Assembly: GCF_001640025.1 (NCBI RefSeq)
Contig: NC_031673.1
Location: forward strand, 186,001-250,000
Direction of reading: 5' to 3'
Length of the DNA: 64,000 nucleotides
Origin: Sugiyamaella lignohabitans
Lineage: Eukaryota; Ascomycota; Dipodascomycetes; Dipodascales; Trichomonascaceae
Shown here in pieces: positions 31,620 to 39,879 of the stretch. A model generated the notes under the pieces. It ran no database searches. It was not told where the DNA came from and worked only from the letters and a program-made list of their open reading frames with translations. Within the stretch, counting starts at the first letter, position 1; each line of letters begins with the position of its first letter. Made by a program: the position numbers and the translations under genes.

Positions 31620-32831
31620 CTAAGCAGTAGCAGTGGCTGAGGAGGCAGAGGTGGTGGCAGAGGCGCTGGCAGCCAGCTTTTGCTTGTTCTTGAGCATGTT
31701 CTCGATGAAGGCCTCGCCGGCTTTGTAGGAGGATCTGACGAGAGGGCCGCTGGCACAATACTTGAATCCGAGCTCCATGGCACGGTCGTGCCAGTGTTGG
31801 AACTTTTCGGGCGTTACGTACTCGGCAACCTTCATGTGTCTTTTGGTGGGTCTCATGTACTGTCCAAAGGTAACGACATCGACGTCGGCTTTACGCAGTT
31901 GCTGTAGAGTATCTTCGACTTGGGCATCGGTCTCGCCAAATCCGAGCATGACAGATGTTTTGGTCAAGACGTCGGGATTGGATTGCTTGGCATGTGCCAA
32001 TACAGCCAAAGATTGTTGGAAAGTGGCCCGACGGTCCCGAACATACGGGGTCAGATCCTCAACAGTCTCGACATTGTGAGCAAAAACGTCTAATCCTGAG
32101 GTAGCCATTATCTTGACCATGTTCAAATCACCCCTGAAATCACCAGTCAGACATTCAACAAGAATATGAGACGCCTTCTTCTTGATTCTCTTGACAGTGT
32201 CGGCAAAGTGATAAGCACCTCCGTCAATGAGATCATCTCTATCGACAGTAGTCAATACCACATATCCAAGACCCCATTTGGCAATAGCTTCTGCTGTGTT
32301 TTCAGGTTCATTAGGATCTAATGGAGAAGGATTACGATTGGTCTTGACAGAGCAGAATCTACATCCTCTAGTACAGGTATCACCCATCAACATGATAGTA
32401 GCAGTGGCTTTAGACTTGTCGGAACCACCCCAACATTCACCAATATTTGGGCATCTGGCTTCTTCACAGACAGTATGCAGTTTTAATCCTCGAAGATCAT
32501 CTTTTAATTTATGAAAATTCTTGCCCTTGGGGATTTCAGTCTTCAGCCATTTTGGAAGTCTAGCGTCTTCAGACTTTCTAGCAGCGACAACTGGATCTAA
32601 CAAAGTAGGATCACTAGCAGCCTTTTTGGAAAGGAAATCTTCAAAAGAGGGACCCTTGTTAAGCTTATCAGTGAATCTTGTGCTCCGACTGGAACGAGTA
32701 GGAGCAGTAGAAGTAGCACCTGACTTCACTGAGTCAGTTGATTCTAAGAGAGCATATGCAGAAGTATGAAAAGAAGAGATAGCCCTGAGAGGACCACAGA
32801 TTGACCCGCGACTGGCCGTTACTTTCAGCAT
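31620..32831 (-). CDS. LIP5: Lipoyl synthase, mitochondrial
   Basis: 403 residues (S. cerevisiae Lip5 has 414). A radical-SAM enzyme that inserts two sulfurs into octanoyl groups on the E2 subunits of pyruvate and 2-oxoglutarate dehydrogenases and glycine cleavage H protein, in the mitochondrial matrix. Visible: a Ser/Arg-rich presequence; the auxiliary Fe-S cluster motif [13 protein letters not shown]; the radical-SAM motif [12 protein letters not shown] near 153-163; the TVDRDD motif; and the C-terminal RSSYKAGE motif with the conserved serine. The start is the first ATG after upstream non-coding sequence. It ends in an Ala/Thr-rich tail. Confidence 0.97.
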   Translation of the reverse strand: MLKVTASRGSICGPLRAISSFHTSAYALLESTDSVKSGATSTAPTRSSRSTRFTDKLNKGPSFEDFLSKKAASDPTLLDPVVAARKSEDARLPKWLKTEIPKGKNFHKLKDDLRGLKLHTVCEEARCPNIGECWGGSDKSKATATIMLMGDTCTRGCRFCSVKTNRNPSPLDPNEPENTAEAIAKWGLGYVVLTTVDRDDLIDGGAYHFADTVKRIKKKASHILVECLTGDFRGDLNMVKIMATSGLDVFAHNVETVEDLTPYVRDRRATFQQSLAVLAHAKQSNPDVLTKTSVMLGFGETDAQVEDTLQQLRKADVDVVTFGQYMRPTKRHMKVAEYVTPEKFQHWHDRAMELGFKYCASGPLVRSSYKAGEAFIENMLKNKQKLAASASATTSASSATATA

Positions 32832-33216
32832 CTTCAGCTCAATTTATTATTATTCACCCAAAAGACCTGAAGCCAAAAACGACCAGAATAGCCCAGGAAC
32901 AGTCAGTGTTGAACAGTTTGATGCTGACCCAGGGACATGTTGAGGTGATCTACAAAAAACGTTTAAAACTCACGTGACGGGACCCGGGTCCTGCGGTCTC
33001 AGCCCGGGTCTTCAGACCGATAACGCTGATAAGACTGATAAAAATAAATAAAATTATCTGGATTCCGAGACGCTTGTTCGCGAAGCGGACAACCACGGGG
33101 TCTGGGGCGGAGCCCCAGCCGCCGGAGGCATAGTTCTCGACAGCGAGAAAGCGAGCTTCGTAATATTGTATATGAGTATAAATAATGATTGTAGTAGACC
33201 TGCGCCGAGAGCGTGG
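32832..33216. other. Intergenic, LIP5 promoter and 3' end of the next gene
   Basis: About 385 bp with one R unit at 33073-33130. Nothing else recognised. Confidence 0.5.
33073..33130 (-). repeat. GC-palindrome unit, R (variant hairpin 2)
   Basis: Single R unit with an irregular inner hairpin (GCTTGTTCGCGAAGCGGAC), related to class c. Confidence 0.9.
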
Positions 33217-34413
33217 TCAGTGGTGTGGTTCTAGAGAGAGGAGGCGCTCGATTTGTTCGTTGAGCTGATCTTGGTCCCATTGGTTCATGGTGCGTTGGAT
33301 AGAATGAATGTTGGCGTTAATGTTGTCCCATTCGTAGGTGGTAGGAGACGGGTCGATTGATAATTGTTTAGAATATGATTTGGATTTCGGTTTTGAAGAC
33401 TTTTTCCGTCTTGGATTCGCTGGGGAGATAGGTCTGTTCTTGTCGTTGTCGCTGGTGGTGGTGTGTTCCCAGGTAGCGTTGCCGTTGTAGCTGATATGGG
33501 ATTCACGTCGGAAAGCGTCAATTGGCGTAATTTCAAGTTCTGCCGGGTGGTCGTCTATTTCCGGAGTGAAATCTAGGTTCGGCTCTTCAGGTTCTTTACT
33601 GGTGTCTAATCCTATCTCGATAAGTTTATTTAAAGAACAGATACTCGAGGGAGTGGTGGAAATGCTACTGGCACTGTCGCGGTTTGTGTTTGTGTCAGTA
33701 GTGGGGCTCGCAAAGGATATGGTAGAAAACCGATAAGGAGAAAGATCAGTGTCGAGTGTTAAAGGTGGAAGTGGTTCAATCGGGGGTAGGTTGTAATTGA
33801 CGGAATCTATCTTGTGTAGTGAAGTGTATTCGCCATCGTCTTCAGTAACCTCGGCACTTTCAATTGTTTCTTCCTCTATCGTGTACGACGTATCCGATCC
33901 AAGCATCGACCGACGATGTCCTCTAGTCGATTTAGTTGGAGACATGAGAGGAGGTGACGGTAGTGGGCGTGACATGCTGTTTCTCGACACAAAGTGATCT
34001 AACGCTTTTTTCGATTTTGATTCTCGCGGTGAGCTGGGGCTGGGAATCTGGCCCTTGGTCTTGTACATTAACTCGTCCCCAAGATAAACATCGTCGTCTA
34101 GACTTGTAACCTGTCTTAGAGGTGACTGGGGAACGTCTCCTAGAGGTTCTGGTTCTATGAACAAATCCTGGGTGGTGATATGAGGAACAGGGTGTTTTTT
34201 CGCAGCACTTGGAGGATGGCTTATAGCGTGTTTCATTCGTTTACTATAAAAAGACAGTTTTGGTGTACTGAAGGTAGTATCAGAAAACCTCTTTGGCTCT
34301 GAGCCAGAACCTTTACCCTCACTGGAAGCACTGACAGGACCTTCGACCGGTTCAAAACGAGGCACTGTGGGAGTAGGTAGTTTGAATAGTCGTTTGAGCT
34401 GACCCTTGGACAT
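33217..34413 (-). CDS. Unrecognised Ser/Pro/Thr-rich protein
   Basis: 398 residues, no intron, ATG at 34411-34413. I do not recognise it. It is mostly disordered with a basic N-terminus (MSKGQLKRLFKLPTP) and many SP/TP sites (LPSPPLMSPTKS, QIPSPSSPRESK) that suggest regulation by proline-directed kinases (inference). Acidic stretches and a short predicted helical C-terminus (WDNINANIHSIQRTMNQWDQ, then QIERLLSLEP) follow. Codon use resembles its neighbours and the frame is long and unbroken, so the gene is probably real. Confidence 0.75.
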   Translation of the reverse strand: MSKGQLKRLFKLPTPTVPRFEPVEGPVSASSEGKGSGSEPKRFSDTTFSTPKLSFYSKRMKHAISHPPSAAKKHPVPHITTQDLFIEPEPLGDVPQSPLRQVTSLDDDVYLGDELMYKTKGQIPSPSSPRESKSKKALDHFVSRNSMSRPLPSPPLMSPTKSTRGHRRSMLGSDTSYTIEEETIESAEVTEDDGEYTSLHKIDSVNYNLPPIEPLPPLTLDTDLSPYRFSTISFASPTTDTNTNRDSASSISTTPSSICSLNKLIEIGLDTSKEPEEPNLDFTPEIDDHPAELEITPIDAFRRESHISYNGNATWEHTTTSDNDKNRPISPANPRRKKSSKPKSKSYSKQLSIDPSPTTYEWDNINANIHSIQRTMNQWDQDQLNEQIERLLSLEPHH

Positions 34414-35466
34414 GATTATATTGTGGAGCTTCTAACTTCTAAGTTTTCTAAGTATATTGGTGGTGTGAAGGGTCCAACAGACTGAACTGAGTGGTAGCAG
34501 GCTTATATTTATAAACCGAAACAGGACCATGACTATCAGCTTCTCCACATAAAAAAAAGTGTACGACAATGGCACCTGCAAATGTGTAATACTTGTATAG
34601 TTTAAGACTCAAATGTACATCTGATATGCAATCTTAATCTTATCGAGAGAACCGGGCACAGCAAATCAGGTGCCAATAGTTAATAATATGAAACTGGGAT
34701 CTTCAGGTACCCACGAGCTGTGAAAGGAGGTTAATGAGAGACATTGTATGCCAGACAGGCAGCGGCGAGAATAAAATTGCCAAACAGCCGGTACTTTTCG
34801 AGATCCAGACCCAGGGCTTGTCTTAGAGATCCAGACAATTAGCAGCTAGCATTAGTCAAGGAAGTTTCAGGCCATGGCATTAGTTTGTAGTAGTCTGATG
34901 GAAGTGGCCGTGGAAATAAAATTACATTTTCCACTAACTGGACGACTATAGGATAGTTCAATTTATTTTAGGAGCAGCTCGGGCATGGCGTTCCTATTGG
35001 TTAATTAGACAATAGTTCCAAGTATAGAGTCTCGGAAAGTATCAAAAGTTAAATCGGCAGCTATCTGCCGCCGCTGCCGCCGTTACTGAGCGATGTGCTG
35101 AAGTATATTTGCACTACATCCCCGTCCACGAAATTAGTAGCTAAAGATTAGGCAATCTATTTGACTGACATAACTGTCCTAAGCACTAAACTGGGGCGGG
35201 ATCACGCGACGAACTAATAATTAGCCGACTTTTCGTCTGCCTCAAATTACAACACCAATAATCACATGGCATGATTTATGATGACACCTGTGTTGTCGTA
35301 TGTACAATCAACAGAAGCTTCCTCACAAACACAACAGTTCAAGCCCGTCTATCCATACCGTTCTAGAACATGACATCTGCGATGGACCTGCATCTCCCTG
35401 CCCTTATCACACCCGACCTGCATACTCCTGCCCGGGTCCCGGTCCCGTTCCGGGGGGATGGGGGTC

Positions 35467-35609
35467 TGCCTCCGGCGGCTGGGGCTCCGCCCCAGACCCT
35501 GGTTGCTCCTCTCGCTGCGCTCGAGTCGTTTTCGTCTCCGGTCCCCACACCAACTCCTGTGAAGCAGGAGCAACCAGGGTCTGGGGCGGAGCCCCAGCCG
35601 CCGGAGGCA
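35467..35609. repeat. GC-palindrome pair F(a)-R(b)
   Basis: Complete pair. The class b hairpin of the R half has one change (CTCCTGTGAAGCAGGAG), a rare break of the GNA core's closing pair. Confidence 0.92.
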
Positions 35610-35935
35610 GACCCGGCCTCCCGTTCAGAGCCGCCGAGTACCGTGCGGAGTTACCTGCACTTAGCGATCATGGGCCGGCATCGGCGGGACTCTAAAGGCA
35701 GGTGATGGCCTTTTATGCAGCGTGTGCTGTGGGAGCGTTGGCCTGGTGACGGGAAATGAGTGGTTGGCTGAGATGGGGTAAGGGTGGTGTCTCGCGTTCT
35801 GTTGCACTTAAGGTCGATAACGAGCTTATCAGTAGTGGACATGCATCGAGGCATTTATTTTAGTACCTCAAATGATGACGGCGTATCAGGGAGAGGGGGC
35901 CGTGGCCACGCTAAATTTATACTGGAATGTTGTGG

Positions 35936-35944
35936 TATATAAAG
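35936..35944 (+). promoter_or_regulatory. TATA box of CAR1
   Basis: TATATAAAG, 172 bp before the arginase start. The leader is rich in CTACTAC repeats. Confidence 0.65.
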
Positions 35945-36115
35945 AGCGCGATTTCTCGTTGTCAAACGGTACCAGTTCTCGATTTCTTTCAATTCTGAGT
36001 GATTTTTTATTCTCCTTTATTGCAAGTTAAACCATCCTCTGACAGGTATTACTACTACTACCCTGTTCCTTCTACTACTACCACTACTACTACTGAAGTA
36101 CTGAAAAACTGAAGA

Positions 36116-37063
36116 ATGACCATTTCACAGAAATCCCGCTCGTTGACAGTGATATCGGCGCCATTTTCAGGCGGCCAGGGTAAACCCGGAGTCGACGACG
36201 GTCCTCAGCATCTGCTGGATATGGGACTGGTTGAACAGATTGGCCGGCTGGACTGGACCCCCAAGTTCGCGGGACATCTACAGTTTCCGGCCGTGAAAAA
36301 TGATACTAATATTGGACATGTCAAGAATCCCAGATACGTTTCACAGTCCACAAAGAACATTTATGAAGCAGTTAAAAAGGCATCGACCAGTTCAGATTTC
36401 ACGCTGACTATCGGTGGAGACCATTCAATTGCCATTGGCACTGTTGCCGGTGTCCAGGCAGCACATCCAGACGCTATTGTTCTATGGATCGATGCCCATG
36501 CCGACCTTAATACTCCAGCAGCTTCAAGCTCTGGTAATCTCCATGGATGTCCCGTCGCATTTCTGCTCGGAGCAGACGAGCCACTAGCGAATGCTGCTTC
36601 GAAAGAAGAGGCTGATCTGTTTGGCTGGGTTCCACACTGTCTTGACGACTCGCAATTGGGGTATATCGGGCTACGGGACGTCGATGCTTTTGAAAAACAG
36701 TATATTCGCGAACATAAAATAGCTGCCTTTTCAATGCACCACGTCGATAAATACGGGATTGCCAGTGTTGTCGAACAAGCTATCAACAAACTAGATCCCG
36801 AGCACAAACGGCCTATCCACCTGTCATTCGATGTCGATGCCATTGATCCCGTCTATGCCCCCTCGACAGGAACACCTGTTCGTGGCGGACTCACCTGGCG
36901 AGAAGCCTGTTACCTCTGTGAAGCTGTAGCTGAAACCGGACGTCTCGTCGCCATGGACCTCGTCGAGTGCAACCCGCACCTCGAAGACGCCAAAGCCGCC
37001 CGCGAGACCATCGCCATGGGTCTCAGTCTCGTCCGCTGCGCTCTTGGCGAAACCCTCCTCTAA
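36116..37063 (+). CDS. CAR1: Arginase
   Basis: 315 residues. It hydrolyses arginine to ornithine and urea in the cytosol, the first step of arginine catabolism, using two manganese ions. Metal-binding motifs are all present: GGDHSIAIG (His near 103), WIDAHADLN (about 124-132), SFDVDAIDP (about 238-246) and the substrate-loop segment SGNLHG. The EECN-like ending motif DLVECNPHLED is also present. No intron. The ATG follows a long CT/A-rich leader with a TATA box. Two tandem GC-palindrome units begin 46 bp after the stop. Confidence 0.97.
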   Translation: MTISQKSRSLTVISAPFSGGQGKPGVDDGPQHLLDMGLVEQIGRLDWTPKFAGHLQFPAVKNDTNIGHVKNPRYVSQSTKNIYEAVKKASTSSDFTLTIGGDHSIAIGTVAGVQAAHPDAIVLWIDAHADLNTPAASSSGNLHGCPVAFLLGADEPLANAASKEEADLFGWVPHCLDDSQLGYIGLRDVDAFEKQYIREHKIAAFSMHHVDKYGIASVVEQAINKLDPEHKRPIHLSFDVDAIDPVYAPSTGTPVRGGLTWREACYLCEAVAETGRLVAMDLVECNPHLEDAKAARETIAMGLSLVRCALGETLL

Positions 37064-37108
37064 CTCTAATCTGTACATTTCCCTCCCTAACACTTTGTGA
37101 TCCGGGTC

Positions 37109-37250
37109 TGCCTCCGGCGGCTGGGGCTCTGCCCCAGACCCCGTGGCTCCTCTCGCTGCGCTCGAGTCGGTACTGGGGGGTTTCCGACTACCTCCGGCGA
37201 CTGGGGCTCCGCCCCAGACCCTGGTTGCTCCTCTCGCTTCGCTCGAGTCG
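37109..37250 (+). repeat. Two GC-palindrome units in tandem, F(a)-F(a)
   Basis: Direct rather than inverted arrangement: 37109-37170 and 37186-37250. The second copy starts ACTACCTCCGGCGACTGG, slightly diverged. It follows the CAR1 stop. Confidence 0.92.
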
Positions 37251-38069
37251 TGCGTGGGGACAACTGCTGGGGCTCCAGAGCTTGATTTGACTCGAGCAGA
37301 ACGGGTCATGAGATACCCCTGGTATTTGAATTGCCTTATTTATGTATAGCTTAGGACTGATTGATTAATTAAATTGGGTCATAAGATAGGACTTGGGGAA
37401 CTAAGATGAGATTGACTGTTGTGTTTACCATTCGAGTTTCTGCCAGTTCGACCTTGTGACAGACATCTTTATGCCAACTCCATAATCCACAGCTGGAACG
37501 AACCAACTGGACGTATATTTATAATAGTTTTCCGCTTGGTCTCTTGTTAGGGGGTTAGAATTGTGAACTGTTGTTATGTAAAGAATGCTGTTTAATAAAC
37601 TGGGTAGAAGATCTGCTGGCTCCTCGAATGAACAATTTCACAATCTTACACCTACTGTCAAAATTAAACAAGAGGTTATCCAAGAACCAAATACAAGGCA
37701 TATTGAACCTCAATTAAATATGGTGATGTGTGTGCTATACACTGAGTCTTCCATTGACTGCACACGAAATAGACTAGGAGTATACTATCATTATTTACAG
37801 AATCTATGATAATATTAGTAACAACTTGATGTTATATTATTTTTCTATTATTTAATACATATTATTTTATTAATAAGTAAATTTATGCCAGGGCTAGTAT
37901 TAGGAGTGGTGACACACAGTATCTTGTTTTCAATGAGAATCACCGTTCCAAAGGATTGCCCGAAATTTGTACATAGGCCGATAGCTGGTCACGTCGTTAC
38001 CAGACATGCTGGTACATAAGTTTTAGAAGAACAGAACTAGATCTTGCTCCTCAGAGGGCCCCCCAGGAA

Positions 38070-38230
38070 CGACTCGAGCGGAGCGAGAGGAGCAACCAGG
38101 GTCTGGGGCGGCGCCCCAGCCGCCGGAGGCAATCCAGCACCGTCTACAAAGCAGGCCTGGCAGCGTCTGTGTCGACTCGAGCACAGCGAGAGCCACGGGG
38201 TCTGGGGCAGAGCCCCAGCCGCCGGAGGCA
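38070..38230 (-). repeat. Two GC-palindrome units in tandem, R(a)-R(a)
   Basis: Units at 38070-38131 and 38173-38230. The first has loops GGA (hairpin 2) and GGC (hairpin 1). The second has a decayed hairpin 2 (CGAGCACAGCGAG). Confidence 0.92.
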
Positions 38231-38336
38231 GGCCCGCCCCCTGCATACCCCCTGATCGATCGGCAGGGGGTGGCGCCGATAAGAGTGTATAAAACAGTTG
38301 GATTCAAGTACGTAGTAAAAAGAACGGCGTTCGACT

Positions 38337-38405
38337 CTGGCGGTTAGTGATTTTTGTTTAGAGAATAAAATGAAAGAGGGGAAGAAAGACGGGTGGAGTA
38401 CTCAC
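38337..38405 (-). other. Possible 3'UTR intron of the metallothionein transcript
   Basis: On the minus strand, GTGAGT at 38405-38400 and ACTAAC 6 nt before an acceptor CAG at 38339-38337 define a 69-nt intron downstream of the stop at 38478. Motif match only. Confidence 0.35.
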
Positions 38406-38477
38406 GTAGGGCTATAGAAGGGATTGACGACTAATGAGCGGTATGCGATTCAGGAACGCTAGACGGTGTTCGAGAGT

Positions 38478-38582
38478 TTACTTGCTGCATCCGGAGCAAG
38501 AGCATTGGCCCTTGGCACAAGAGCACGAGGAGTTGGTTCCGCAGCTGGAACAGCTGTTGCATCCACAAGTTTGGCCAGACAT
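38478..38582 (-). CDS. Metallothionein (34 residues)
   Basis: Very short gene, ATG at 38582-38580, TAA at 38480-38478. The protein has nine cysteines in 34 residues, arranged C-G-C, C-x2-C, C-x2-C, C-S-C, C-S-C and C-x2-C, with no aromatic residue and many Ser/Gly/Asn. It starts MSGQTCGCNSC and ends CSGCSK. Such Cys-rich peptides bind copper or other soft metals in thiolate clusters and buffer them in the cytosol. A TATAAATA-type box lies 170 bp upstream. Seen: composition and Cys pattern. Known: fungal copper metallothioneins of similar size. Which metal it binds is inference. Confidence 0.88.
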   Translation of the reverse strand: MSGQTCGCNSCSSCGTNSSCSCAKGQCSCSGCSK

Positions 38583-38751
38583 GATTATTTGTAGTGGTTG
38601 AGTAGTAGAAGTAAGAGTAGAGTGGTAGTACTAGTAATAGTAGTAGTAGCAGTTATTAGAATTCGCGGATGGAATTGCAGTGATAAGAAACAAGTCTTTG
38701 AGTCTTAGTGAAGAAGCAGAAAGGAAACAGCAATAGCAGCAAGGGTTCCTG

Positions 38752-38761
38752 TATTTATATA
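38752..38761 (-). promoter_or_regulatory. TATA box of the metallothionein gene
   Basis: TATATAAATA on the minus strand, 170 bp upstream of the metallothionein ATG. No clear Ace1-type copper-response element could be fitted upstream by eye. Confidence 0.65.
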
Positions 38762-39120
38762 CTTGTGGAGTGACAGGTGAGTGGCAGCAGGGGACGAGGT
38801 TCTTGGCGGTAAAGATCGGCTGGCCCGCAGCTTAGCCACAATCGGAGACCAGTGGCTGCAAGTGGCTGCTGCTGTGCAGTCATCTGCCACGATCTACAGT
38901 AGTATTTTGGACTATGTTCAGCGCCAAACGGGCGGCGATCCTAATTTCGCATGTATGAGCGGGTTTGGCTGCGGATTGCACCCTGAACGGTGGGACATAA
39001 TCCCGCCAATAATATTATAAAATTGGGTCCAACTGACAAACCTAATAATCTAATCCGCGTAAATTTATTAAACTTAAACACCAGACCTTTCTAGAAACCC
39101 GCAATTGACTCTCAGGGGTC

Positions 39121-39292
39121 TGCCTCCGGCGGCTGGGGATCCGCCCCAGACCCTGGTTGTGCTTCGCTTCGCGAAGCGGCTTGGACCATCGGGTCAGCAG
39201 CTGATTCCCGCAGTAGCAGGACCTCCCCCTCTCTCCAATCGCTCGCGAAGCGAGCACAACCAGGTCCGGGCGGAGCCCGGCCGCCGGAGGCA
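39121..39292. repeat. GC-palindrome pair F(c-like)-R(c)
   Basis: Diverged pair of 172 bp. Both inner hairpins are of the GCTTCGCTTCGCGAAGC/GCTCGCGAAGCGAGC type. Hairpin 1 is damaged in both halves (GGGATCCGCCCC; TCCGGGCGGAGCCCGG). Confidence 0.9.
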
Positions 39293-39690
39293 GTCTGGGA
39301 CCGTGACGACCCCCCTGCCACGTTCCGTGCTACTCTGATTACGGATTTGAATGCCCCTAGCGACCGTGGTCGGTGCCGTTGGCGATAGCAGCAGCCAATC
39401 CACGGACTCCAGAGTCGCATGAGCGCCAGTGGGTCGTCTGCGACTGACAGCCCAAACGGGCCATTGACATCATCCAGCGAACCCAGTCGCCGCGAGCAAC
39501 CACGTCTCGGCGGACCACGGCGACTGTCCGCTGTCAACTGGTATCGGAGAAGCCAGCCGATCTGTACAGACCTTCACATGCCGCGGTGCGTCTCCCCATC
39601 AGCCAATGGGCCCTGACCATGCAACCCGGATATTATTTTACGTGCGTCGCCAACGGCGAAGTGGCCGACTGGTTCTCATGGGACGGGGAC

Positions 39691-39832
39691 TGCCTCCGGC
39701 GGCTGGGGCTCCACCCCAGACCCCGCTGCTCCTCTCGCTGCGCTCGAGTCGGTTCCGTTTGGGATCCCCCCGCCAACTCCTGCGAAGCAGGAGCAACCAG
39801 GGTCTGGGGCGGAGCCCCAGCCGCCGGAGGCA
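39691..39832. repeat. GC-palindrome pair F(a)-R(b)
   Basis: Complete pair ending 48 bp from the HOS3 stop. One stem base of the F hairpin 1 is changed (TCCACCCCAG). Confidence 0.92.
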
Positions 39833-39879
39833 GGTCCCCCCGGGCTACGAAGTGGATGTTTTTCAGTACATGGCAGAAA

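Larger units (their letters stand above)
34414..36115. other. Long divergent intergenic region upstream of CAR1
   Basis: 1.7 kb with one GC-palindrome pair (35467-35609) and the CAR1 TATA box. The rest is AT-moderate promoter-like sequence with no supported gene or tRNA. Confidence 0.5.
37064..38477. other. Intergenic region between CAR1 and the metallothionein gene
   Basis: Two tandem F units (37109-37250), an AT-rich middle, and two tandem R units (38070-38230). The middle has an unconvincing 74-codon ATG frame at 37585-37809. It also has a 13-codon minus-strand frame at 37425-37466, 48 bp downstream of a TATAAATATA box. Confidence 0.5.
38583..39879. other. Intergenic region between the metallothionein gene and HOS3
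   Basis: Metallothionein promoter up to about 38780, then two GC-palindrome pairs separated by about 400 bp of GC-rich sequence (39293-39690) in which I see no gene. Confidence 0.5.
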
